DNA of 64,000 bases, from contig NZ_AP019654.1 in NCBI RefSeq assembly GCF_009938205.1, positions 1,302,001 through 1,366,000 of the forward strand, given 5' to 3'. The notes beneath the pieces were generated by a model that searched no databases, was not told where the DNA came from, and worked only from the letters and a program-made list of their open reading frames with translations. This document shows, in pieces, positions 54,767-63,562 of this stretch (the first letter of the stretch is position 1; each line of letters opens with the position of its first letter). The translations under genes were made by a program, and so were the position numbers. The DNA is from Vibrio panuliri. Lineage in GTDB: Bacteria; Pseudomonadota; Gammaproteobacteria; Enterobacterales; Vibrionaceae.

Positions 54767-55315
54767 CTAGATTTCGTAGTTGGCTTTTATTCCAATATCA
54801 AAATGGAGTGGCATCTGCCATTTTTTGAAAGATAGATAGCCGACGATGAGGCCGGTGAGTGCCAGCAAGATGGACGCGTAAATCGTTTGAGTGAAGTACA
54901 AAAGCCCAATCGAGCTTGCCAACAAAATCGGCACGACTTTTAAACCAAGTACTTTAAAGCAGAACGACTCTTTGAGCGCAAGACCGGATAGAGTGATAAA
55001 CAAAAAGCCCAGAGATAACCATACACGGCCTTGTTGCGGGTCACTGAGTATGAGCAAAATACCAATCCAAGCGGACCAGACAATAATGGTACGAACCCAT
55101 TTGTTGTAGACATGTAAGTTGGCCGCACACATTGCCGCAGCGATGCCAGTGATAAGTAACGAAAGCGAAAGTGTATGAGTGAGGTTAAACAGCGAGCTCA
55201 AACTCAATGCTAAAAATAGCAGTGCTATTGCAAACAGTGAGATGCCGGTGCGATATAAGCAGACGCTCAGTTTGTCTAAACTATCGAGCTTTTCTTGGTA
55301 TTCTGGATTGGCCAT
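54767..55315 (-). CDS. Hypothetical inner-membrane protein
   Basis: This 182-residue protein has about six hydrophobic helices in two blocks (about 25-80 and 90-165) and a short C-terminal tail ending DIGIKANYEI. I do not recognise the family. ATG 55315 is chosen because GGTGG lies about eight bases upstream; a GTG at 55327 is an alternative. It is convergent with nupC and monocistronic. A structural role or small-molecule transport are possible but not supported by motifs. Confidence 0.65.
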   Translation of the reverse strand: MANPEYQEKLDSLDKLSVCLYRTGISLFAIALLFLALSLSSLFNLTHTLSLSLLITGIAAAMCAANLHVYNKWVRTIIVWSAWIGILLILSDPQQGRVWLSLGFLFITLSGLALKESFCFKVLGLKVVPILLASSIGLLYFTQTIYASILLALTGLIVGYLSFKKWQMPLHFDIGIKANYEI

Positions 55316-55566
55316 GTTGTCTACCACCTTAAGAAAACGGTACGGCTAATATGGGATGCAATCAATTTACCCCATGATTTAACACAATAAAACGATCATC
55401 TCTTTGAATTGCTGTTCGACGTTAGTCGTGTTAACTAGTTGTTGATAATTTGATAAGGTAAACCACGTCCCACACGATAAGTAAACAAAGTAAGTTAAAC
55501 GAATAAGTGTGTGGTTCTATTGCCGCGAATAAGGCGACATATTGGCTTACCTTGCTGGATTGCATT

Positions 55567-57309
55567 ATGGCTTACACGAGTAGACAAACGATCAAGTTTT
55601 GGAAAAACAGCCTTGTTCGCCGTTTTTTTGTGCTTTCGTTGCTAGTGGCGAGTTTGCCTTTGCTGATAACCATTGTGGTTTATGATCGAATGACCGCTGG
55701 ATTGGTCTCGGATATGGCAAAGGAGCGTGTGCAGCAGAACCTAGTGCAGGTTAAAAACAGCATCCACCATTTCACCCGTCAGCATACCCATGCCTTGTCC
55801 GCGATATCCGAACTTCCGGCCATCGCTGGTTTATTTAATCCAACCCTACCTTCGAGCCAGTTTGCCCAAACACTTAGCTTGATCCATTTCGATATCGACC
55901 GCGCTGAAATTTATGGTGCGCTGTTTTTTGATCAAAATTGGCAGTTAGTTAATGCGTTAGCGGGTCAAAGTGCGAGCGGCTATCCATACTGGGGAGTAGG
56001 GCAGTTCTCAGTGACATCTTTACCGAAAACGTCTTTTGGCGAGGTGATGCTCATTGGCCCGCAACCAGCAATACGTGGTAAGTCCGCTTGGTATTTGCTG
56101 GCGACTCCTGTTTACCTAGCAGGACAGCGCCAGCAGTTAGTTGGCTATCTAGCATTTCAGTTACGATTGGCGAGCTTAACGCAATATCTCTCCGCAGGGG
56201 GCTTTGACGAGACGCTGCTTTGCGTTGGAGAACAAGAGCCAAGCGATTGTTTTGACGCTTTGGGCCGGTCCGTAGCAATGAGCCACCAAGGTTATGAGCG
56301 TGAGCCTTTAACGGGGGATTGGCAACTCGTCAACAATGCAGGCCATGAGCCGTTATTAGATCGAGAACACGAGCGGATTTTGGTTTTACTTATGGCGGGC
56401 TTGGTATTGTCGCTGGTCACCACGTTTTTCTACTTTCTGGTCAAGCGAGTTAGGCGGCGGGTATTCCCCCTAATTGATGCGGCAAATGCTGTTTCGGCGG
56501 GTCACTCGGTTGCCCGAATACCAGTGTCTGGTCACGATGAAATTTCGCTCTTAGCAGGGGCGTTTAATCGTATGACTTCCCATTTAGATTCATTAATGTT
56601 GGCTAGAGGAGAGGCGGAACGCAAAGCCGTTTGGGGAGAGTTTGCGACAGGCATTGCTCATGAGATTCGCAATCCACTGGCGACAATTAAAGTGTGTGTG
56701 CAGACCTTGTCGCATCAAAAAGCTGAAGAGCAAGAACTGCAAAGTTTGATGGTGGGTGAGATTGAGCGCATCAATCAATTGATTTCAAATTTGCTGGAAT
56801 ACGCGCGCCCACCGGATCCGCAAACACAGCGAGTTGCGTTAAAGGCACTAATCCGGCGAATGAGCGCTTTGGTGACACCGATGGCTCAAGAACGGGGGGT
56901 GATATTGGTGCTTGATGATAGCGTCGAGACAGACATATCAGTCTTTGCGGATGAAAACCAATTGCAGCAGATCTTAATGAATCTACTGATCAATGGATTA
57001 GAAGCATCCAAGGCAGAAAGTAGCATCCAACTTAGCGTGATAGAGACCGAGTCGACGGTTTCATTGATGGTAAGCGATCAAGGTTGTGGAATGACAGAGC
57101 AACAGATAGCCAGCATCAATCAACCATTTTACACCACCAAAACGACAGGAACCGGCTTAGGTTTGTCTGTATCGCAGCGTTTGGCAGAAATGAATCAGGC
57201 CAAACTGGAATTTTATAGTCAGCCCTTAAAGGGCACTCAAGCCGTGTTGAGATTTGATAGGGAGTCAGTCTGTGAATCAAACTGCGATGAATGCGACGGT
57301 AAAAAGTAA
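55567..57309 (+). CDS. Sensor histidine kinase, DctB/NtrB-like architecture
   Basis: This kinase of about 580 residues has TM1 (about 18-38), a large periplasmic sensor region (about 40-270), TM2 (about 275-297), HAMP (about 298-350), HisKA with GIAHEIRNPLATIKV (His365) and HATPase_c (about 470-570; DENQLQQILMNLLINGLEASK, GTGLGLSVSQRLAE). It is paired with the sigma-54 response regulator, whose gene it overlaps by 38 bp. A periplasmic binding protein is the third gene and may present the ligand to the sensor. The start is uncertain; a longer frame opens at 55507. Confidence 0.87.
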   Translation: MAYTSRQTIKFWKNSLVRRFFVLSLLVASLPLLITIVVYDRMTAGLVSDMAKERVQQNLVQVKNSIHHFTRQHTHALSAISELPAIAGLFNPTLPSSQFAQTLSLIHFDIDRAEIYGALFFDQNWQLVNALAGQSASGYPYWGVGQFSVTSLPKTSFGEVMLIGPQPAIRGKSAWYLLATPVYLAGQRQQLVGYLAFQLRLASLTQYLSAGGFDETLLCVGEQEPSDCFDALGRSVAMSHQGYEREPLTGDWQLVNNAGHEPLLDREHERILVLLMAGLVLSLVTTFFYFLVKRVRRRVFPLIDAANAVSAGHSVARIPVSGHDEISLLAGAFNRMTSHLDSLMLARGEAERKAVWGEFATGIAHEIRNPLATIKVCVQTLSHQKAEEQELQSLMVGEIERINQLISNLLEYARPPDPQTQRVALKALIRRMSALVTPMAQERGVILVLDDSVETDISVFADENQLQQILMNLLINGLEASKAESSIQLSVIETESTVSLMVSDQGCGMTEQQIASINQPFYTTKTTGTGLGLSVSQRLAEMNQAKLEFYSQPLKGTQAVLRFDRESVCESNCDECDGKK

Positions 57310-58636
57310 ACCAACGCTTTTGATTATTGATGATGAAGTTGCATTGACGCGTTCATTGCAAATTGCCTTGCGCTGCAATGACTTTGATATTGAAGTGGCA
57401 CACAGTGCGGAAGAAGGGTTATGTAAGGCTCAACTCTCTCGTCCGAACGCGGTCTTGCTTGATCTCAGACTACCGGATGGCGAAGATTTACAGCCATTAC
57501 AACGTTTAAACACTATGCTCCCAGATAGTGCAGTGTTAATGATGTCAGCCCACGGTGATATAAAAATCGCGGTAGAAGCGGTTAAGCAAGGCGCGAAGGA
57601 TTTTATTACCAAGCCATTTGATATTACGCTACTCAAAAACCAACTTGGCCAATATTTCCAAAACTCTGCGGTCAATCACCAAGGTTTAATTGGTCAAACG
57701 CCAATGATGGAAAAGCTCGTCAGTGAGCTCGCGTTAGTCGCGAAAAGCCAAGCTCGTACCATTCTTCTTTTGGGTGAATCCGGTACGGGTAAAACGGCGG
57801 TTGCGGCGGAGATTCACCGCCAAAGTGCTTTGGCCGATAGAGCATTTATCGAGCTCAATTGCGCAGCGCTTCCAGAAAGTTTGCTTGAGTCTGAGCTGTT
57901 TGGCGTTGAAAAGGGCGCATTTACCGGAGCAAGCAAATCTCGTGCGGGACTGATCGATGTCGCGAATGGCGGAACGTTGTTTCTTGACGAGGTAGGAGAG
58001 CTTCCTCTCGCTCTGCAAGCTAAGCTCCTCTCGTTTCTCGAGAGTCAGCGTTATCGTGCTGTTGGTTCGACAACAGAGAAGCAAGCCAATGTCCGAGTGA
58101 TTGCGGCGACCAACTGTAATCTGGCTAGCGCGGTAGAAGAAGGGCGTTTTCGCGCCGATCTATACTATCGCCTCAATGTGATGCCACTGATGCTCCCATC
58201 ATTGTCGCAACGAGCGCAAGATATTCCGTTATTACTTGATCACTTCGCCCATCAGTTTGCGGTTGATGGCGCACAGATTCGTTTTTCAACCGCGAGTATC
58301 GCTTGCCTTAGTGCGTACCGTTGGCCGGGTAACATTCGAGAGCTCAAAAACTTAGTTGAACGGCTATCTGTGTTATACAGCGGAACGGAAATAGAGTGCG
58401 ATAAGTTGCCGAGTGAGTTTAATACCCTGCAAACGGCGTCTTCGTCGTCAGGATTCTATGGCGCAAATAGTGAGCCTTTAGAAGTGATATCTTCTCGATT
58501 GGCAGGTGAAGAAAAAGCCGCGATTTTGACGGCACTTGCTGAAAGTGGCGGACACAAAGGCAATGCAGCCAAATTACTCAATATATCCCGTCATGCGTTA
58601 AAAAGGCGTTTGCAGAAACTCGGTATTGAAGTATGA
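57272..58636 (+). CDS. Sigma-54-dependent response regulator (NtrC/DctD type)
   Basis: This 454-residue regulator has a receiver domain (about 14-130; phospho-Asp64 in [11 protein letters not shown], acidic pair Asp20/21, Lys in ITKPF), an AAA+ domain (Walker A GESGTGKT near 173, sigma-54 loop GAFTGAS near 218, Walker [13 protein letters not shown] near 235) and a C-terminal Fis-type HTH ([21 protein letters not shown]). GTG 57272 is selected because GGGAG lies seven bases upstream. It overlaps the kinase gene by 38 bp and the binding-protein gene by 4 bp. It likely activates the -24/-12 promoter at 60.1 kb. Confidence 0.92.
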   Translation: MNQTAMNATVKSKPTLLIIDDEVALTRSLQIALRCNDFDIEVAHSAEEGLCKAQLSRPNAVLLDLRLPDGEDLQPLQRLNTMLPDSAVLMMSAHGDIKIAVEAVKQGAKDFITKPFDITLLKNQLGQYFQNSAVNHQGLIGQTPMMEKLVSELALVAKSQARTILLLGESGTGKTAVAAEIHRQSALADRAFIELNCAALPESLLESELFGVEKGAFTGASKSRAGLIDVANGGTLFLDEVGELPLALQAKLLSFLESQRYRAVGSTTEKQANVRVIAATNCNLASAVEEGRFRADLYYRLNVMPLMLPSLSQRAQDIPLLLDHFAHQFAVDGAQIRFSTASIACLSAYRWPGNIRELKNLVERLSVLYSGTEIECDKLPSEFNTLQTASSSSGFYGANSEPLEVISSRLAGEEKAAILTALAESGGHKGNAAKLLNISRHALKRRLQKLGIEV

Positions 58637-59853
58637 GAATGTTGTTAGTGCGTTTTTCCGTACTCATTTTTACGCTGCTGCTCAGTCCCATATTACAAGC
58701 CGAAGTGGTTCTCGGCGCCACAAAACAAGAGGCTGATCTTGAAGTTGGCTGTCTTTATCCGCTAACAGGGCCATCAGCGTTATGGGGCAATGATGCTGTC
58801 GTGGCATTGGAAATGGCGCTAGAAGAAGTACATAGAGAGAAGGACGCGCCCAAGCTACGTGTTTATGTCGCAGATACCATGGGTAAGCAGTTCCGTTCAC
58901 GAGAAATCGCGACCAGCTTTATTCATCGTGGTGTCGACGTGTTATGTGGTGTAGTGAATTCCAATATCGCTTTGGAAGTGTCACAACTGGCAAAGCAACA
59001 TCAAATCTTATTTCTTGGTGCAGGGCATAGCACCGCTAGGCTCACCGAAGATCAACGACACCCTTGGTATTTTCATTTAAACAATGACGCATCGCAATCA
59101 AGTGATGCGGGAGCTAGATATCTACGTGATGTCAAAGCAGAGATGGAATGGCAGACCATCTCCTATATTGGTCCTGACTATGAGTATGGTCATCAGATAT
59201 GGCAGACAATGATGAACAGTTTGCAGCGGCATCATGTGCAATATCAGGTTAAAGATGAGTTTTACAGCTTGCTGGGAGAGACCGATTACCGCCTTTACAT
59301 CAAAGCGCTACTTGCCGACCCACCAGATGTGTTGGTGAGTGGTCATTGGACGCGAGATCTGGTTATTTTCCTTGAACAGGCCGCAAGAGCGGGATTGTTG
59401 GAGAGCACCCACTTTGTCAATTTCGACACCGGAGGCGGTTACTTCGTTCTGTCGCGATTGGGCGATACGCTGCCTGAAGGCGTCGTTCTTTCTGGGCGCT
59501 CACACATCAATTGGCCTGAAACTTCTGCCAACCAAACTTATATCAATTCATTCTTTGAACGTACTCAACGATTTCCTACTTTTATCGCTCAAGATGCGTA
59601 TACCGTAATTCGGGTGCTGGATGTTGGCTGGCGACAAGCCAAACCGCAAACTGTGAGTGGGCTGCGTAATGCATTACCCGGCTTGAAAGTCTCGTTACCG
59701 GAAGACCCGCAAGGTTTCCAATCTTATATTGACCCAGATACCCATAAAATTATGCAGTATCAGGCCATTGGAACAACTCAGCAAACAGGCGGCTTTGCGC
59801 CCGCAACGCGTATGTTGGGGCAGTGGCGAGCTTATCCTCCCTTAGTGCCCTGA
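58633..59853 (+). CDS. Periplasmic ligand-binding protein of the urea/amide type (Peripla_BP_6)
   Basis: This 406-residue protein has a signal peptide (1-23, ending ILQA) and the two-lobed binding fold: VGCLYPLTGPSALWGNDAV near residue 38, VDVLCGVVNSNIALEVSQLAK near 97 and QTISYIGPDYEYGHQIWQ near 175. It resembles UrtA/AmiC-like proteins. No ABC permease or ATPase is adjacent; the gene overlaps the response regulator by four bases, so a role as ligand presenter to the histidine kinase is more likely than transport (inference). Confidence 0.8.
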   Translation: MRMLLVRFSVLIFTLLLSPILQAEVVLGATKQEADLEVGCLYPLTGPSALWGNDAVVALEMALEEVHREKDAPKLRVYVADTMGKQFRSREIATSFIHRGVDVLCGVVNSNIALEVSQLAKQHQILFLGAGHSTARLTEDQRHPWYFHLNNDASQSSDAGARYLRDVKAEMEWQTISYIGPDYEYGHQIWQTMMNSLQRHHVQYQVKDEFYSLLGETDYRLYIKALLADPPDVLVSGHWTRDLVIFLEQAARAGLLESTHFVNFDTGGGYFVLSRLGDTLPEGVVLSGRSHINWPETSANQTYINSFFERTQRFPTFIAQDAYTVIRVLDVGWRQAKPQTVSGLRNALPGLKVSLPEDPQGFQSYIDPDTHKIMQYQAIGTTQQTGGFAPATRMLGQWRAYPPLVP

Positions 59854-59940
59854 TTTTGACTGAGCGCATTGAGCGAAAGCCGCTCATCATCATGGGCGCT
59901 TTGCGCTCAACATGCAGAGTTAGGCGCGGTTATATTGTCG

Positions 59941-59962
59941 GGTGTTACTATTTATTAACACC
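59941..59962. promoter_or_regulatory. Dyad upstream of the permease promoter, candidate enhancer
   Basis: GGTGTTA-N8-TAACACC is a perfect inverted repeat about 140 bp upstream of the -24/-12 element, a typical distance for an NtrC-type activator site. Confidence 0.55.
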
Positions 59963-60103
59963 GGTTAACTGGTCGGATTAGTTATTGATTAAACAGGTGT
60001 CTACCAATATATTCTTATTTAACATGACGATAACCTTGGTTTTAAACTGTCGCTGCATGAGTGGTTTTCTAGAAAGGAAGTTAATTTATACAATTTATTA
60101 ACA

Positions 60104-60120
60104 CTGGCATCAGGGTTGCT
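60104..60120 (+). promoter_or_regulatory. Sigma-54 promoter of the permease-acyl-CoA ligase operon
   Basis: CTGGCATCAGGGTTGCT has TGGC-N7-TTGC, with invariant GG and GC at the exact -24/-12 spacing. The start codon of the permease is 53 bp downstream. Confidence 0.82.
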
Positions 60121-60172
60121 CTTATTTCCGAGAATATCAAAAAATAAAACCCACTCAGAAATAGGAGTATGC

Positions 60173-61543
60173 ATGTCAGTCATCAAACGCTCTCATGGAA
60201 TGGAGCAACCTTACTGGCCGGCAGGACCTTTTAAGATTCGCTTGCCGTTTATTCATTACCGCTGGGAAATGGCGGAAACCATCCAAGGCATGATCATGTT
60301 TGTGGTCGGGATGGCGATGATTCCGCTACTAGAAAAATACTTAGGACTTCCCTATGACGTTGCACTGGCGTATGTCGTAGTCTGTGGTATTGGCTTTATG
60401 CTTCCCAACCTACTTGGGGTGCCGATGGTGCCAGGTTGGATAACACCAGCCATTCCGGTGGTATTGTTGTTTCTCGGAAATTTTGAGCCTGGTCCCGAAG
60501 CGATTCGTGCCTTGGTGGGTTTGCAACTGATTGTAACCGCTATCTTCTTTATTCTCGGTATTACCCGTTTAGGCAGCAAGTTGGTGGATCTTTTTCCTGA
60601 TTCTATCAAAGCGGGAATTTTGATTGGTGCAGGGATTGCCGCACTCAGTGGTGAAATCAGTGAAGGCGGGCGTTTAGCCAATACGCCTGTTTCACTGATC
60701 ATCGGCTTTTTGGTTACCGCTTACGTGCTGTTTTCACTTAATTTCCGTGACTACGTAAACAAGCACAAATGGGCAAAGGTGATTGCTGGTTATGGCATGG
60801 TGCCGGGAACTCTTGTGGCGATGGGCGTAGGCTGGGCGGTGAGTGAATATCCATTGCCTGATATCCAGTTTGGTGTCTCAACGCCAGCTTTTGGCGAAAT
60901 GATTAACTATCTACCATTTACAGTCGGTCTACCAAGTTTAGAGATGCTGTGGATGGCGATTCCTACCGCCTTAATTGCTTATGTGATTGCTTTTGGTGAC
61001 ATCATCGTGGGTAAGAGTTTGCTTGATCGTGTTGACCACCTTCGTCCAGATGAAGTGATTGAGGTAAACGTTGACCGAGTGCACTTGGTGACCGCTCTTC
61101 GCAACTTGATCCATTCGTTTTTTGCCCCTTATCCCGGTCTTGCGGGTCCTTTGTTTACTGGTGCTATGGCGACGATTGCAGAGCGTTATCGTCATGGTCG
61201 TAGCGCGATGGACAGCATCTACAGTGGGGCTGGCGTTTTCTGGATTGTTGGCTTTATCGCACTGTTCGCGTTGCCGCTCATTACGCTGTTTAAACCGGTT
61301 TTGCCAATTGCGCTTTCCATCACGCTACTGATTACTGGTTACTTGTGTATTTCAGTCGGGGTTGAGCAGGTGCGCAATGCCACCCAAATGGGCGTTGCAG
61401 GTACGATGGGCGTGGTTCTCGCCGTCTACGGTGCTGGTTATGGTCTATTAGCTGGTGTGGCGCTGTACTTCTTAATTGAGTATCGCCGCAGAGATGCTGA
61501 GCCGATGGAGGTCGAAGAGCCGATAGAAGTGCTCGAAGACTGA
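60173..61543 (+). CDS. SLC23/NCS2-type solute permease
   Basis: This 456-residue protein has about 12 hydrophobic segments and resembles the nucleobase-ascorbate/xanthine-uracil permease superfamily. Examples are GVPMVPGWITPAIPVVLLFLGN near residue 82, LFPDSIKAGILIGAGIAALSGE near 142, FGDIIVGKSLLDRVDHLRP near 275 and AGPLFTGAMATIAERYRHGRS near 325. The usual QNxG and NAT motifs are not clear, so a purine or pyrimidine substrate is not assured. ATG 60173 has AGGAG five bases upstream. Its sigma-54 promoter and the following ligase suggest an organic-acid substrate, but this is unproven. Confidence 0.8.
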   Translation: MSVIKRSHGMEQPYWPAGPFKIRLPFIHYRWEMAETIQGMIMFVVGMAMIPLLEKYLGLPYDVALAYVVVCGIGFMLPNLLGVPMVPGWITPAIPVVLLFLGNFEPGPEAIRALVGLQLIVTAIFFILGITRLGSKLVDLFPDSIKAGILIGAGIAALSGEISEGGRLANTPVSLIIGFLVTAYVLFSLNFRDYVNKHKWAKVIAGYGMVPGTLVAMGVGWAVSEYPLPDIQFGVSTPAFGEMINYLPFTVGLPSLEMLWMAIPTALIAYVIAFGDIIVGKSLLDRVDHLRPDEVIEVNVDRVHLVTALRNLIHSFFAPYPGLAGPLFTGAMATIAERYRHGRSAMDSIYSGAGVFWIVGFIALFALPLITLFKPVLPIALSITLLITGYLCISVGVEQVRNATQMGVAGTMGVVLAVYGAGYGLLAGVALYFLIEYRRRDAEPMEVEEPIEVLED

Positions 61544-61560
61544 TAAACAAGGACTGTGTT

Positions 61561-61580
61561 CGCCCGACGCTGATCGGGCG
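61561..61580 (+). promoter_or_regulatory. Intercistronic hairpin between permease and ligase genes
   Basis: CGCCCGA-CGCTGA-TCGGGCG is a perfect 7-bp stem without T run, just before the ligase ribosome-binding site AAGGAAG. Confidence 0.5.
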
Positions 61581-61596
61581 CTAAGGAAGAAAAGCG

Positions 61597-63222
61597 ATGA
61601 GTAAACATAATATCTATCATATTGGCTTAGAGAAAACGCCGGCTAACTATGAAAGCTTGAGCCCATTGAGCTTTTTAGAGCGCGCAGCCGCGGTTTACCC
61701 TACTTATACTGCGACCGTGCATGGTGACATTCATAAAACGTGGCGAGAAACCGAAGTTCGTTGCCGGAAACTTGCATCTGCTCTTCAAAAGCAAGGGATC
61801 GGAGAGGGGGATACGGTTTCAGTGATTGCTCCCAACCTACCAGAACTCTTTGAAATGCATTTTGGCGTGCCTATGTCTGGTGCGGTGTTAAATGCGATCA
61901 ATACCCGATTGGATGCTGATGCGATTGCATTTATCTTTCAACATGCAGAAAGCAAAGTGGTGATTGTAGACAAAGAGTTTACAGAGGTGGTTAAGAAGGC
62001 GTTAAAGATGATCGCCCACCGTCCGCTAGTGATTGCCATTGATGACCCGCTCTACACGGAAGGCGAGCTGATCAGTGAGTTGACTTACGAAGAGTTTATT
62101 CTTGATGGTGACCCAGAGTTTCAATACTGGCCGCCAAGTGATGAGTGGCAGGCGATATCACTGAATTATACCTCAGGTACGACAGGCAACCCGAAAGGGG
62201 TGGTTTACCATCACCGTGGCGCACATTTAAACGCGGTCAGCAATATTATGTCGTGGGATATGGGGTCACACCCAGTCTACCTTTGGACGCTGCCAATGTT
62301 TCATTGTAATGGTTGGTGTTTTCCATGGACGATTGCCGCTTCGGCGGGGGTGAGTGTCAGTCTGCGCCATGTGCGCGCTGATGCGATATTTAACTCGATT
62401 AAGCAAAACCAAGTGACCCATTTTTGCGCAGCTCCGATTGTGCTCAATATGATGAACAATGCTGATGTGGATCTGAAGGCGGATATTCATCATCAAATCA
62501 AGGCAATGACAGCAGGCGCTGCGCCACCTGCTTCTGTGATAGAAGGGATGGAAGCTCTGGGTATCGAAGTGACTCATGTGTATGGATTAACAGAGACATT
62601 TGGGCCTTGTGTGGTGTGTGATTGGCAGCGTGACTGGGATGATCTCAACAATACTGAGCGGGCGCGTATGAAAGCGCGACAAGGTGTACGAGCGCCAATG
62701 CAAGGTCAGTTGATGGTAGCGAATCCAATTACCATGCAACCCGTAGCGAAGAACGGTGAGGAGATGGGGGAAATCTTCTTACGTGGCAATATTGTCATGA
62801 AAGGCTACCTAAAAAACCCGAGTACTTCTGATGAAGCGATGGCGGAAGGCTGGTTTCATACTGGTGACTTAGCGGTGTGGCATTCAGACAATTACATTGA
62901 AATCAAAGACCGTTCAAAAGACATCATCATTTCAGGTGGAGAAAACATCTCCAGCATTGAAATTGAAGATGTATTGTATCGCCACGAGTATGTGGAAGAA
63001 GTGGCGGTCATTGCCATGGCTGATGAAAAGTGGGGCGAAGTGCCTTGTGCCTTTGTGAAAACCAAAGATGATGTTGAGCTGACCCAACAAGAATTGATTG
63101 CGTTTTGTCGTAGCCAGATGGCGCACTTCAAAGTACCGAAAAAGTTCATCTTTACCGCGCTACCGAAAACCTCGACAGGGAAAGTACAGAAATACGTATT
63201 GCGAGGTCGAGTGAATGAGTAA
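61597..63222 (+). CDS. AMP-dependent acyl-CoA synthetase (AlkK/medium-chain type)
   Basis: This 541-residue adenylate-forming enzyme activates a carboxylic acid to its acyl-CoA. The ATP loop LNYTSGTTGNPKGVVYHH is near residue 190, TAGAAPPASVIEGM near 305, YGLTETFGPCVV near 328, GWFHTGDLAVW near 415 and the catalytic lysine motif PKTSTGKVQKY near 525. Start ATG 61597 follows AAGGAAG. It shares the sigma-54-controlled transcript with the permease, suggesting uptake and activation of the same acid. Fatty, medium-chain or aromatic acids are all possible. Confidence 0.86.
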   Translation: MSKHNIYHIGLEKTPANYESLSPLSFLERAAAVYPTYTATVHGDIHKTWRETEVRCRKLASALQKQGIGEGDTVSVIAPNLPELFEMHFGVPMSGAVLNAINTRLDADAIAFIFQHAESKVVIVDKEFTEVVKKALKMIAHRPLVIAIDDPLYTEGELISELTYEEFILDGDPEFQYWPPSDEWQAISLNYTSGTTGNPKGVVYHHRGAHLNAVSNIMSWDMGSHPVYLWTLPMFHCNGWCFPWTIAASAGVSVSLRHVRADAIFNSIKQNQVTHFCAAPIVLNMMNNADVDLKADIHHQIKAMTAGAAPPASVIEGMEALGIEVTHVYGLTETFGPCVVCDWQRDWDDLNNTERARMKARQGVRAPMQGQLMVANPITMQPVAKNGEEMGEIFLRGNIVMKGYLKNPSTSDEAMAEGWFHTGDLAVWHSDNYIEIKDRSKDIIISGGENISSIEIEDVLYRHEYVEEVAVIAMADEKWGEVPCAFVKTKDDVELTQQELIAFCRSQMAHFKVPKKFIFTALPKTSTGKVQKYVLRGRVNE

Positions 63223-63262
63223 CCACCTGTAATCTAAATTTAGTGTCTGACTATAGTGCTTA

Positions 63263-63300
63263 AGGGCTATCCATTGTTGCTATTGGGTAGCTCTTTTTTA
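63263..63300 (+). terminator. Terminator after the acyl-CoA ligase gene
   Basis: AGGGCTATCC pairs with GGGTAGCTCT (with wobbles), followed by a T run. Confidence 0.7.
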
Positions 63301-63389
63301 CACCTCAAGTGATTGTGTTCACTCGCTTATTAAAACGTGGTGAACAAAAATTGCACATGATTTCTGTTTAATGTCAATTGTTGCTATTG
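63273..63389. repeat. 13-bp direct repeat between ligase gene and last gene
   Basis: ATTGTTGCTATTG occurs at 63273-63285 (in the terminator loop) and again at 63377-63389, 104 bp apart. No integrase or other mobility gene is visible nearby. Confidence 0.5.
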
Positions 63390-63562
63390 AGAACTCTTAT
63401 ATATGAGACCACTTCTACGTGAGTCGAGTCACATATAAAACCATTTGTTGCCGATATATCTAATTGCTAATTCAATCATTTATAGAAATACGTTAGCTTA
63501 CACTGGGCTTTGCCCTTAGCTAAAAATAGAACCGAAATATCATCAGGTAGGTATCAATAAGT
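63301..63562. other. 262-bp gap, probable promoter of the last gene
   Basis: A/T-rich sequence without ORF. TATATG at 63398-63404 and CACATATA near 63430 are parts of an imperfect dyad. No convincing -35/-10 or -24/-12 pair was found. Confidence 0.35.

Noticed and set aside
60046..60066. TTGGTTTTAAACTGTCGC as the sigma-54 promoter of the permease
   Set aside because: The GG to GC spacing is 12 rather than 10; the site at 60104-60120 has exact spacing.
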